The notes beneath the pieces are model-generated. The model made no database searches. It saw nothing but the letters and a program-made list of their open reading frames with translations, and was not told where the DNA came from. A stretch of 64,000 bases of DNA from NCBI RefSeq assembly GCF_003254745.1, contig NZ_QKXH01000005.1:62001-126000 (forward strand). The letters run 5' to 3'. Made by a program: the position numbers and the translations under genes. Positions 25,024 to 33,851 of this stretch are shown one piece after another. This stretch comes from Flavobacterium aquariorum. GTDB lineage: Bacteria; Bacteroidota; Bacteroidia; Flavobacteriales; Flavobacteriaceae. Each line of letters opens with the position of its first letter. Position 1 is the first letter of the stretch.

Positions 25024-25887
25024 TTAAAGTTTGTATTTTATGCTGATAGAAAAGATACCTCCATTTTTTAAGGCTTGATTCATTTCTTTTGTTCTGTTTT
25101 CATCAGAAAATTTAAATTCTTTGTTTGATGAATATCCACCTTTGAGGCTGACGTACCAAGAGGTGTCCATATTCCTTTCAAATTGGAGAGTTGTTTCTAT
25201 TTGAGAAAATCCAAGTTTTGTTATGGCATTTATATCTTCTGTTACTACGGGTGAATTTAGATTGTAACTGCTTCCGCTAAAATCATTGTTCAGACTGAAT
25301 TTATTTCGAATTGAATTGGAATAGGATAGCTCTGAGTACGGGAATCCTAATTTTAAATATGCTTTATTGTTGAATTGGTGGTTAAATGAAAAAGTTGGAA
25401 GTATTTCGGGTTTACCAAAAACGGTCATTCTTTTTACTCCCACATCAATACTATTGTTCTTGTTTAGCGATTGACTAAGTTCAATGCCGCCTAATATGCT
25501 TATGTCTGAAACATCAAAATTACTTTCATAATTTGCTGTTGGTTCTATTGCTATATTCAATTTTGTTTTTTCTGTTATTTGATGAGAAAATTCAAAAATG
25601 TTTTCAAAACTAATAAAGTGAGTGCTACTATAATTTGTAACATAATTTTTTAATAAATAGGTTTCAATTTCATCTGTAACTGTTGTGCTTTTGTATTTAA
25701 AAGTATTTGTTAGTTTATTTTTAGTTCCAATGTCTTTAAAAAATAACACCCCAATTCCGGTTTGCTTTATGGAACCATTTTCTATCGGTTCGGTTTTTAT
25801 GTTCAAATCAATTGTGAATGCTTTTTGTGCATAAACACTAAATAGCGGGATCAAAATTAAAAGCTTCGTAAAGTTGTTTATTCTCAT
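25024..25887 (-). CDS. DUF6268-like outer-membrane beta-barrel protein
   Basis: A 287-residue exported protein with a signal peptide (MRINNFTKLLILIPLFSVYAQ). The mature sequence is a series of amphipathic strands ending in GGIFSISIKYKL, an outer-membrane barrel terminus. The ordering matches the DUF6268 barrels as I recall them; the DUF label is moderate. It is the first gene of the kelch/DUF4907/LytS/LytTR operon, 17 bp upstream of the kelch gene, so its product may form the outer-membrane partner of the kelch lipoprotein. Confidence 0.68.
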   Translation of the reverse strand: MRINNFTKLLILIPLFSVYAQKAFTIDLNIKTEPIENGSIKQTGIGVLFFKDIGTKNKLTNTFKYKSTTVTDEIETYLLKNYVTNYSSTHFISFENIFEFSHQITEKTKLNIAIEPTANYESNFDVSDISILGGIELSQSLNKNNSIDVGVKRMTVFGKPEILPTFSFNHQFNNKAYLKLGFPYSELSYSNSIRNKFSLNNDFSGSSYNLNSPVVTEDINAITKLGFSQIETTLQFERNMDTSWYVSLKGGYSSNKEFKFSDENRTKEMNQALKNGGIFSISIKYKL

Positions 25888-25903
25888 TATTTAATTATTG
25901 ACC

Positions 25904-25911
25904 CAAAAGTA
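25904..25911 (-). promoter_or_regulatory. Putative -7 element of the kelch/LytS/LytTR operon
   Basis: Minus-strand TACTTTTG matches TAnnTTTG, 17 bp upstream of the first gene. No good TTG at -33 was found. Confidence 0.5.
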
Positions 25912-26094
25912 GTTGTGTTATCAATGAATAAAAAAGAATATATATGCATGGGTTTATTCTATAGACAAACGGGCTATTATCACTGGTGAATCTTGATTTT
26001 AAACTATTTTGTAAGTCATAGACGGTTTATCACTCTTTATAGATTGAATAGGCCCAACAGTATATGTTATTAGGAGCGCAGCAACGAGCGCTTA

Positions 26095-26102
26095 TATATT
26101 TG
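26095..26102 (+). promoter_or_regulatory. Putative -7 element of the DUF4270 gene
   Basis: TATATTTG followed by CCC, 14 bp upstream of the ATG; it predicts a very short leader. Confidence 0.55.
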
Positions 26103-26116
26103 CCCAAAAATTAAGT

Positions 26117-27439
26117 ATGTACAAGTTTTTGATTTTGATGTTTTTCGGGTTATTATTATTCTCCTGTGATTCTGATGTTGATTCGGGGGAATTTGTTGTT
26201 GGAGCAGATTATCTGGCCTTAAAAAACAAAGTGCTCTCAATAGACACAGTTACAATTGATGTTTCTAACATAAAGCTGGACTCTTTGGTTACCTCCAATG
26301 AAAGTAGAATCCTGGTAGGGAATTATGATGATCCTCTTTTTGGAAAAGTGAAGTCGGATAGTTATTTCCAGGTTACGGCATCCTCATTTAATCTTTACAG
26401 TGAAAATTCAGATACTGATGCAACAGGATATGTGTTTGATTCTATTGCAATGATTTTAAGATATGATAATTACTATTATGCTGATACGACCAAAATTCAG
26501 ACTTTAAACATTCATAGGGTTGTCAAAAAGTTTAAGCCCAACGCTAATGATGATAGCTTTTATAATAATTCTACTTTAGATTACAATACTACGAGTTTAG
26601 GTACAATAACTTATAAACCAAATCCAATAGGAAGAGATAGTATTAATGTCAAATTGGATAATGAATTTGGGTTAGAGCTTTTTAATAAGTTCAAGAATAA
26701 TGAAATTAGTAATTCTAGTGAGTTTACAGAATATTTAAAAGGTTTTGTGTTAACGTCAGTTTCGAGCACTTCAGGTAGTATAATTGGATTCAACTTATCA
26801 AGTGTACTTCGATTGTACTATTCAAAAGGGAAAGGTGATGCCGAAGATTTCTATAAGAAGGATTTTACCATTTTGGATGCCACTAAGCAGTTTAACTCAA
26901 TTTCATCAGATAGGTCAGGAACTTTAATTCAAGATTTGCCATTGTCAAAAATGAATTTGTCCAGTTTGTACACCGGTAAAGCAGGATTCATTCAATCCGG
27001 TACAGGAGTTGTCTGTCGTGTCGATTTTCCAAATATAAAACAACTAAAATACCTCGCAGACAAAGGAGCCATAGTCGATGCGAAGTTAGTACTGAAACCC
27101 GTCAAGAATTCGTATTCGAAAATGTTTCCATTGCCAGAGAAATTGAATGTTTATGTTGTTGATAAGTTGAATCGAATAAAAACAACGCTCACCAATTCCA
27201 CTGGTGAAAGTATAGTTGCTACTCTCAATAATGAGAATGATGAATTTGATGAAAGTGTGGGTTATCAACTGTCTTTAGGTTCTTTTTTGCAGAAAGAAAT
27301 GTTGAAAGAGTCGGATGCAAAGAGTGGTTTAATCTTTACGTTGCCTATTTTGTCCAAAGTTGTAGATAGAGTTGTATTGGGAGACCAGACCAATAAAGAA
27401 AGTGAAATGAAATTACAAATCTATTATATAACGTATTAA
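26117..27439 (+). CDS. DUF4270 family lipoprotein
   Basis: A 440-residue lipoprotein: MYKFLILMFFGLLLFSCDSD gives a lipidated Cys at about residue 17. The mature start has the DUF4270 hallmarks: a TVTIDVSNIKLDSLVTSNESR stretch and VGNYDDPLFGKVKSDSYFQ, followed by beta-rich sequence with FDSIAMILRYDNYYYADTT. The family is common on Bacteroidetes surfaces; its function is unknown to me. Its stop codon abuts the start of the next gene (0 bp), so the lipoprotein and the barrel that follows are probably made together. Confidence 0.82.
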   Translation: MYKFLILMFFGLLLFSCDSDVDSGEFVVGADYLALKNKVLSIDTVTIDVSNIKLDSLVTSNESRILVGNYDDPLFGKVKSDSYFQVTASSFNLYSENSDTDATGYVFDSIAMILRYDNYYYADTTKIQTLNIHRVVKKFKPNANDDSFYNNSTLDYNTTSLGTITYKPNPIGRDSINVKLDNEFGLELFNKFKNNEISNSSEFTEYLKGFVLTSVSSTSGSIIGFNLSSVLRLYYSKGKGDAEDFYKKDFTILDATKQFNSISSDRSGTLIQDLPLSKMNLSSLYTGKAGFIQSGTGVVCRVDFPNIKQLKYLADKGAIVDAKLVLKPVKNSYSKMFPLPEKLNVYVVDKLNRIKTTLTNSTGESIVATLNNENDEFDESVGYQLSLGSFLQKEMLKESDAKSGLIFTLPILSKVVDRVVLGDQTNKESEMKLQIYYITY

Positions 27440-28678
27440 ATGAAAAAGAGTTGCCCTTTTTTGGTTTTAGTGTTTTTTTCTTCTTTTATTGCCTATTCCC
27501 AAAGTATTGCTACTTCGCCTTATTCGCTTTATGGATTGGGAAGTTTGTATGAAGCTAATTTTGGATTAATTCCATCTCTGGGTACTGCCGGCATAGCATT
27601 ACCTTCGGATAATTTTATCAATAACAAAAATGCCGCCTCACTTGTGAATATTCCGGCGAATAATTTCTTTTTTGAAGTTGGAGGAAAAGGGATTCAATCC
27701 TCTTTTGAAGATAATCTAAAAAAAGAAAATCGAAACAATTTTCAGTTTTCCCATTTCGCTTTTGCCTTTCCGATTAATAATAAATCGGCAGTTAGTGTTG
27801 CTATGATGCCTTATTCCAGTTCATCTTTTAAAATTTCTGGATTAAAAATACCAATATTGGACAGTAGTAATGAGTATTATTATTTGGACGTAATGGGGAC
27901 AGGCGGATTGAATAATTTGGATTTTTCGTATGCCTATAGATTGAGCAATAAATTATCCTTGGGTTTTTCAGCCTCAGTCCTTTTTGGAAATACGACTGAT
28001 GAAAGGACATATACAATCAATGGCTCAGTTACCAGTATAGATAAAAAAGTAAGTTATAGTGGTATTCGACCTATTTTGGGTTCGCAATTCAAAATGAATC
28101 AGTCATTGACTTTTGGATTAAATGTAAAATCGCCTACACGTGTAAATGCAACCAAAATTCAATCTGTTACCGTTGTAAATGGTACTGGTACTTCTACTTT
28201 GGAGACAGATGAAAAATCCAATACAGATGATTTTTATTTACCTTTAGAAGTAGGGGTAGGTTTCAATAAAGCCTTTAAAAACAAACTAAATATAGCTTTT
28301 GATTATGAGAAAAGATTTTGGGATGCTACCAACCAATCTGATATGTATGGTAATTTTTCCAACCAAGAAAAGTTTGCGTTGGGCTTGTCTTATCAAAAGG
28401 CAAAAGCATCAAGAAGTTATTTTGATCGAATAAAATATGCTGCGGGTGTTAATTATGACACAGGTTATTTAGAAGTTGACAATAAGAAAATTGAGGATAA
28501 GAATTTTTCAATTGGGGCTTCATTACCGTTGGATCATTTGTCTTCGGCCTTGTTTATTTCCTATACGTATGGGCAAAAAGGACAAATTACAAATTCATTA
28601 GTCCAAGAAAATTATCATAAACTAACTTTGAATCTTAATTTAGACGGTATCTGGTTTGTTAGGAGAAAACTAGAATAG
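27440..28678 (+). CDS. Outer-membrane beta-barrel protein (FadL/porin-like)
   Basis: A 412-residue exported barrel. The signal peptide (about 1-21) is followed by ATSPYSLYGLGSL and LGTAGIALPSDNFINNKNAASL, a start typical of the FadL/OMPP1-like proteins of Bacteroidetes, then many amphipathic strands with SNKLSLGFSASVLFG and GLSYQKA motifs. It ends LNLNLDGIWFVRRKLE. It directly follows the DUF4270 gene. A transport or scaffold role at the outer membrane is inferred; the substrate is unknown. Confidence 0.7.
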   Translation: MKKSCPFLVLVFFSSFIAYSQSIATSPYSLYGLGSLYEANFGLIPSLGTAGIALPSDNFINNKNAASLVNIPANNFFFEVGGKGIQSSFEDNLKKENRNNFQFSHFAFAFPINNKSAVSVAMMPYSSSSFKISGLKIPILDSSNEYYYLDVMGTGGLNNLDFSYAYRLSNKLSLGFSASVLFGNTTDERTYTINGSVTSIDKKVSYSGIRPILGSQFKMNQSLTFGLNVKSPTRVNATKIQSVTVVNGTGTSTLETDEKSNTDDFYLPLEVGVGFNKAFKNKLNIAFDYEKRFWDATNQSDMYGNFSNQEKFALGLSYQKAKASRSYFDRIKYAAGVNYDTGYLEVDNKKIEDKNFSIGASLPLDHLSSALFISYTYGQKGQITNSLVQENYHKLTLNLNLDGIWFVRRKLE

Positions 28679-28679
28679 T

Positions 28680-29456
28680 TTAGAAATCCTTTTCTTCAAC
28701 TTGGTATTTGTTTTCTAAAATTTCATTTAAAACTTTTGGATTGGTGTTCGTATAGAAAATTGGAGTGCTGGTTTTGGCAGTTGAAAATCCTACTTTGTCT
28801 CTAAGTATGTTTTGGGTTTGTTTGGCAACCGCTTCTCCAGAATCAATTATGTGAATGTGTTCTGGAAGGATTTTTTTTATTTGTGGAATTAAATAGGGAT
28901 AATGACTGCAACCCAATACAAGATAATCAATGTTGGCTTCAATCATTGGAGTTAAATAGGCATTAAGTAGTTTAGTCATTTCAGGGGAATTGATTTGACC
29001 ATCTTCTATTAGTTGAACCAATCCATGACCTATTTGTTCAACAATTTTGATGTCCTGATACTTCTCTGTGGTCTTGTTGAAAAGTTCACTGTTTAAAGTT
29101 CCTTTTGTAGCCAAGATTCCTATTGTTTGAGTTTTGGAGTGTGTTGCTGCAGGTTTAATAGCAGGTTCAATACCAATAAACGGAATGGAATATTTCGCTC
29201 TTAGTTCCTGGATAGCGTTGGTTGTTGCGGTATTACAGGCCACTACAATTAGTTTGCAACCCATTTCAATCAGTAAATCTGTGTTTTTCATGCTTAAAGC
29301 AATGATTTCTGCTTTTGATTTTTGCCCATATGGAGCATTCTTGCTGTCAGCTAGGTAAATCGTTTGTTCATTTGGCAGTAAATCATGAATGGCTTTCCAG
29401 ATGGAGGTTCCTCCAATTCCAGAGTCAAAAACACCAATTGGTCTATCGTTTGTCAT
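28680..29456 (-). CDS. murI: Glutamate racemase
   Basis: A 258-residue racemase making D-glutamate for peptidoglycan. Both catalytic cysteines are seen: Cys74 in VVACNTATTN and Cys183 in LGCSHYPYL, with the N-terminal GVFDSGIGG (residues 8-16) and His185. The length is normal for MurI. Although it lies downstream of the bamA-ompH block, a strong terminator and its own -7 element (about 6 bp from the ATG) separate it from that operon. Confidence 0.95.
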   Translation of the reverse strand: MTNDRPIGVFDSGIGGTSIWKAIHDLLPNEQTIYLADSKNAPYGQKSKAEIIALSMKNTDLLIEMGCKLIVVACNTATTNAIQELRAKYSIPFIGIEPAIKPAATHSKTQTIGILATKGTLNSELFNKTTEKYQDIKIVEQIGHGLVQLIEDGQINSPEMTKLLNAYLTPMIEANIDYLVLGCSHYPYLIPQIKKILPEHIHIIDSGEAVAKQTQNILRDKVGFSTAKTSTPIFYTNTNPKVLNEILENKYQVEEKDF

Positions 29457-29461
29457 GTTTG

Positions 29462-29469
29462 CAAATTTA
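29462..29469 (-). promoter_or_regulatory. -7 element of murI, very close to the start codon
   Basis: Minus-strand TAAATTTG ends only 5 bp before the ATG at 29456, so transcription would begin at or next to the start codon. Confidence 0.55.
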
Positions 29470-29511
29470 AAAGCTATAGTTTAAATATACTATATTTTTT
29501 TTTGTAAAAAA

Positions 29512-29545
29512 AAACTGCTCATCCAATATTTTGGAGGAGCAGTTT
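29512..29545 (-). terminator. Terminator of the porG-uppS-bamA-ompH-ompH operon
   Basis: A 13-bp stem with one mismatch (arms AAACTGCTCATCC and GGAGGAGCAGTTT) is followed on the minus strand by a long T-run. Confidence 0.9.
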
Positions 29546-29564
29546 GTAAATGATTTATTTTAGA

Positions 29565-30065
29565 TTAAAAACCTAAGTCTTTTTTCACGTCAGCAGTGAT
29601 GTTTGTTCCATCAGCAAGTAAAAGTGTAGATCCGTCAAGAACATATTGGAAACCTTTAGCTTTTCCTACTTTTTGGATAGAAGCTTTTACTTTTTCCATA
29701 ATTGGCTTAACAATTTCTTCTTGTTTTGTCTGTAATTCTTTTTGAGCATTGTCTCTAAAGTCAACAATTCTTTTTTGCATATCTTGAACTTCTTTAGAAC
29801 GTTCTTGATTTACAGCCTCAGTAACTGTTGCAGATTCAGCTTCGTACTTTTTTAATTTTGCTTGGTATTCTTCAACCATCTTTTTGTAGTCTGCATCATA
29901 AGTACCACTCAGTTTCTCCAATTGTTTTTGGGCATCAAGCATAGCAGGCAATTTAGACATGATTTCATTTACATCAACGTGAGCTACTTTTGTTTGAGCA
30001 TTTGAAATTTGAGTTGCACCTAAAAATAGTATCGCAGCAATTAGTAAAGTTTTGAATTGTTTCAT
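29565..30065 (-). CDS. OmpH/Skp family periplasmic chaperone (short paralog)
   Basis: A 166-residue periplasmic chaperone: signal peptide MKQFKTLLIAAILFLGATQISNAQ, then KVAHVDVNEIMSKLPAM, the typical Skp start, and a long charged coiled-coil (about 45-125) that forms the tentacle arms. The C-terminal IQKVGKAKGFQYVLDGSTLLLADG is the conserved body strand. It would hold unfolded outer-membrane proteins on their way to BamA, whose gene is two genes upstream. Confidence 0.9.
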   Translation of the reverse strand: MKQFKTLLIAAILFLGATQISNAQTKVAHVDVNEIMSKLPAMLDAQKQLEKLSGTYDADYKKMVEEYQAKLKKYEAESATVTEAVNQERSKEVQDMQKRIVDFRDNAQKELQTKQEEIVKPIMEKVKASIQKVGKAKGFQYVLDGSTLLLADGTNITADVKKDLGF

Positions 30066-30105
30066 TGTTTTAAAATATTTAATAATTAGAATTTGTTTAG
30101 TTGTT

Positions 30106-31122
30106 TTATTTTAATTTTTCTTCATTAGCTTTTTTCAAAGCTTCTCTGTCTTGAATTTCTTTTAGTCTTTTTTCTTCGGCGGCTTTTTTTGCAGCTTCTC
30201 TTTCTTCAAGTATTTTTTTTCTTTTTTCTTCTAGCGCTTTTTTACGCTCTTCCTGTATATTTGGCTTAACCTCTTCGGTCGTCTTTTTTGTTGTCGTTGC
30301 GTTCTCAGTTGTATTTGGTGTGAAAGTATTTGCTCCTTCAGTTTTAGCTGGTGCAACAACTGTGCCATTTTTTTTTGCTTCTCTTTCGGCTAGTAATTGT
30401 TTTCTTTTTTCTTCGTATTGTTTGCGAGCTTCTTCTTGAGCCGCTTTTTTATCAGCGACCAATTTTTCTCGAGCTGCTTTTTTATCTAATAACGCTTTTT
30501 CTCTTTCGGCTAGAACAGGATTTTCGTCTAATTCGTCTTCTTTGTTCTCTTTTGCCTCTTCTTCTTTTTGCTGTTTTTTTGTTAATTGTTCTCTTTTTTC
30601 TGTTCGATTTAATACCCGAATCACTTGATCACTAATATCAAATCTTTTTGCGGCAAAAAGAATAGTTAAATGTGAAGATTTGTCAAATATAAAGTCATAT
30701 TTCTTGGCCTCGGCTATATCTTGGACAGCTGTGAAAACTTGATCTTGAATAGGCTTAACTAATCCAGCTTTTTGTATTATTAAATCCCCATTTGGGCCAA
30801 ATCTTTTTTGCTGATAATCCAATTTTTCAGATTCGAGGAACTTTATCTCCGTTTCTCTTTCATCAATTAATTCGGCTGTCAATAATGGTTTTTCAGCTTT
30901 TAAAGCTTCAGTAAGTTTGTTGATTTCTATTTTCTTAGCCTCAATTTCTTGTTTCCATTTTTGTGCTTTTTGTTCTAATTGAGCTTTAGCCTCTATATAG
31001 TCTGGTACATTTTGCAATATGTATTCCATATCAATGTAACCTACTTTATTTCCTTTGGTTTGAGCCTTTACTGTCGTTACAACAATAAGGGATAAAATTA
31101 TAAATAAAAATTCTTTTCTCAT
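30106..31122 (-). CDS. OmpH/Skp family chaperone with long charged C-terminal extension
   Basis: A 338-residue protein from the ATG at 31122 (MRKEFLFIILSLIVVTTVKAQ signal). The Skp-like part (about 25-175) has KVGYIDMEYILQNVPDYIEAKAQLEQ and YDFIFDKSSHLTILFAAKRFDISDQV. About 150 further residues are almost wholly Lys/Glu/Ala coiled-coil with repeated EERKKALEEKRKKILEERE patterns and a central Thr/Asn-rich break. The frame extends upstream to 31194, but this would overlap bamA and hide the signal peptide. It lies between bamA and the short paralog. Confidence 0.85.
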   Translation of the reverse strand: MRKEFLFIILSLIVVTTVKAQTKGNKVGYIDMEYILQNVPDYIEAKAQLEQKAQKWKQEIEAKKIEINKLTEALKAEKPLLTAELIDERETEIKFLESEKLDYQQKRFGPNGDLIIQKAGLVKPIQDQVFTAVQDIAEAKKYDFIFDKSSHLTILFAAKRFDISDQVIRVLNRTEKREQLTKKQQKEEEAKENKEDELDENPVLAEREKALLDKKAAREKLVADKKAAQEEARKQYEEKRKQLLAEREAKKNGTVVAPAKTEGANTFTPNTTENATTTKKTTEEVKPNIQEERKKALEEKRKKILEEREAAKKAAEEKRLKEIQDREALKKANEEKLK

Positions 31123-31157
31123 AATTTTTAATTTTAGAAATTTTAAACCAAATATAT

Positions 31158-33851
31158 TTAAAATTGCTGGCCTATGATGAAATGCGTTTGCCATCCACTG
31201 GGTTTTATAGCTCCTGGTACAGCATCGAATCCATAACCAAAATCGATACCCAACAAACCAAAAGCAGGCATAAATACCCTTAAACCAACACCCGTTGAAC
31301 GAGCTAAGTTAAATGGCTGATAGTCAGATAATGATTCGTATGACTGTCCTGCTTCTGCAAAGGTCAAAGCATAAATAGATGCCGATGATTTCAATGTAAT
31401 AGGATAACGCAATTCTAATGAAAACTTATTGTAAACAGTAGCTCCATAAGCATCTCCACTTGAACTTGCAGGAGTCAAAGCACCATTTTCATATCCTCTT
31501 AACTGTATGTTCTGCCTTCCATCAATTGAGCTTCCTGCCATTCCGTCTCCTCCCATGTAGTATCTTTCAAAAGGAATAACTCCTCGATCTTGATTGTAAG
31601 CTCCCAAAAATCCAAATTGCATTAAAGTACGTAATACTAATTTTTTATATAAAGTAGTAAACCAGTCTCCTGTAAATTGTACTTTGTAATATTCCAACCA
31701 TCGATATTTTTCTTGATCCACTTTTGCGGGATCGGCAGCTGCATCTTGATAATTGTCTACTTTATTGGAGACATATGCTGAACTTGGATATTTGTCCAAA
31801 TAATCACCGGCATTTACAACTCTATCATTATTATCTACATAAGAATTTCCAGAGTAAATATATTTATATTTTTGTTGATCTCCTAATGTTGCATAATCTA
31901 CACCGTTGAAAAGGGAATATGGAAGTGTAAACTCGCCGGTTATTCCAAATTCAGCACCATAAGTTGGGAATATTGGGTTGAATCCTTTACTGTTTCTCGT
32001 TAAACCGACAGAGTAGGATAAATTTCTAGATGTTCCATTTGCAAATGTAAACAGCCCGTAAAGATAATTATGCAAATCGTATTGTTGGTAGCTGATAGAT
32101 TGTGAAAGCGTGAAGAAATCATCAGGCACTGTCAATCTTTTTGCCATTCCAACAGACAATGAAGTGATGTTGATGTATTTTGATTTGTCGACCTTTTGCA
32201 TTTGGTAGTTAGAGCTGTATTGTTGGCTAAACGCAAATGAACTACTAAATTGGATTGGTTTTTTTCCTCCAAACCAAGGTTCTGAAAATGATAAGCTATA
32301 GGTTTTGTAGTAAGAACTTGCTTGAAGACGTAAAGCTACTTTTTGTCCATCTCCCATAGGAAGCGGATGATAGGCATCTTTGTTGAATAAATTTCTTGCC
32401 GAAAAGTTATTGAAAGATAGTCCTAAAGTTCCTACAAAACCACCTCCGCCATATCCTCCTTGAAGTTCAATTTGACTGGCTCCTTTTTCTACAACATGGT
32501 ATTCAATATCTACAGTTCCAGCACCAGAATCAACATTTTTGAATTGAGGATCGATTTTTTCAGGATCAAAAAATCCTAATTGTCCAATCTCTCTAATGGT
32601 TCTTACTAATTCTCCTTTGTTGTATTTTTCACCAGGTTTTGTTCTTAATTCTCTATAAATAACTTCATCGTTGGTTTTGTCGTTTCCAACAACGGTGATT
32701 TTATTAAAATATGCAATTGGACCTTCGGTAACTCGTATTTCAAAATCAATTACGTTATCAGTTGTTTTTGTTTCGACAGCATTTATGCTTGAAAACAAGT
32801 ATCCGTTATTTTGGTATAAATTGGTAATGTCTTCTCCGTCTGGTTTAGATTTGTCTGCAATCCTTTCTTGAAGGAGAACTCCATTATATACATCTCCCGT
32901 ATGGATGCCCAACATGCTTCTTAGCCCTTCGTCAGAGTAAACTGTGTTTCCAATAAATTTGATATTCCCAAAATAGTATTTAATTCCTTCCTCAACCTTG
33001 ATTTTTATGTAAACAGCATTTTTTTCTTTATTATATGCAACAGAGTCTCCTAAAATACGGGCGTCACGATATCCGATTTTTTTATAGTCATTAACTATCT
33101 TTTCTAAATCTTCTTGGTATTTGTCTTCAATATATTTCGATCGCTTCAAAACGTGAAGGAAATTTTTTTCTTTGGTGTTTTTCATGGAGCCAAGTAGCTT
33201 GCTACTTGGGACATTTTTATTGCCTTCAAAATCAATTTTATATATTTTGACTTTTTCCCCAACGTCAACTTTTACAAGCATGTTTACTTGATTCTTTGTT
33301 AGGGCTGTGTCTTTTGAAGTGGTTATATAAACTTTAGCATTGAAAAAACCATCTTTCTTGTATTTTTTTTCAATGTAGTTTTTTGTTGTGGTAATTAAGT
33401 TTTCGGTTACAATTTTACCATTGGTTAAGCCATTGTCTTTAATGAAAGATTCCGTTTTGCTTTTGGATACACCAACAAATTTTACTTCATTGATTTTTGG
33501 TAATTCTTTAATGTTCAAGTCTAGGTAAATGCTGTCATTTTCTATTCTATTTACATAAAATGAAATTTCATCAAAAAGACCCAGCTTTCCTAATTTTTTT
33601 ATTGAACTACTGATTTGTTCTCCCGGAACTGTAATTTCTTGTCCTTTTTCCAATCCAGCAAAAGTAACTACAGTTTGAGGGTTGAAACTAATATCTCCAA
33701 CTACTTTTACATCTGCTAATATGTATTTTTTACCTTGGTCAAATGGTACTCTGTCTTGGGCTTTAATTTGAGTGAAGGTTCCTAAAATTAAAAAGGTAAG
33801 GACTAGTTTTATGCTTTTATGTAACACTAAAAAATTATTTAATTTGTTCAC
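31158..33851 (-). CDS. bamA: Outer-membrane protein assembly factor BamA
   Basis: About 897 residues of the Omp85 family. After a signal peptide (ending TFTQIKAQ) come tandem POTRA domains (about 30-430) and a C-terminal 16-strand barrel with GGYGGGGFVGTLGLSFNNFSARN, PGEKYNKG, GGDGMAGSSIDGRQNIQLRGYENG (lid-lock region) and the final GWQTHFIIGQQF. It inserts beta-barrel proteins into the outer membrane. No ATG fits: I use GTG at 33851, which overlaps uppS by 17 bp; GTG at 33827 is the alternative. The longer open frame to 33959 would run deep into uppS. Confidence 0.93.
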   Translation of the reverse strand: MNKLNNFLVLHKSIKLVLTFLILGTFTQIKAQDRVPFDQGKKYILADVKVVGDISFNPQTVVTFAGLEKGQEITVPGEQISSSIKKLGKLGLFDEISFYVNRIENDSIYLDLNIKELPKINEVKFVGVSKSKTESFIKDNGLTNGKIVTENLITTTKNYIEKKYKKDGFFNAKVYITTSKDTALTKNQVNMLVKVDVGEKVKIYKIDFEGNKNVPSSKLLGSMKNTKEKNFLHVLKRSKYIEDKYQEDLEKIVNDYKKIGYRDARILGDSVAYNKEKNAVYIKIKVEEGIKYYFGNIKFIGNTVYSDEGLRSMLGIHTGDVYNGVLLQERIADKSKPDGEDITNLYQNNGYLFSSINAVETKTTDNVIDFEIRVTEGPIAYFNKITVVGNDKTNDEVIYRELRTKPGEKYNKGELVRTIREIGQLGFFDPEKIDPQFKNVDSGAGTVDIEYHVVEKGASQIELQGGYGGGGFVGTLGLSFNNFSARNLFNKDAYHPLPMGDGQKVALRLQASSYYKTYSLSFSEPWFGGKKPIQFSSSFAFSQQYSSNYQMQKVDKSKYINITSLSVGMAKRLTVPDDFFTLSQSISYQQYDLHNYLYGLFTFANGTSRNLSYSVGLTRNSKGFNPIFPTYGAEFGITGEFTLPYSLFNGVDYATLGDQQKYKYIYSGNSYVDNNDRVVNAGDYLDKYPSSAYVSNKVDNYQDAAADPAKVDQEKYRWLEYYKVQFTGDWFTTLYKKLVLRTLMQFGFLGAYNQDRGVIPFERYYMGGDGMAGSSIDGRQNIQLRGYENGALTPASSSGDAYGATVYNKFSLELRYPITLKSSASIYALTFAEAGQSYESLSDYQPFNLARSTGVGLRVFMPAFGLLGIDFGYGFDAVPGAIKPSGWQTHFIIGQQF

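Noticed and set aside
30351..30635. Leu/Phe-rich 94-residue plus-strand ORF
   Set aside because: It is the reverse complement of the Lys/Glu-rich tail of the long OmpH protein, which produces Leu/Phe runs automatically.
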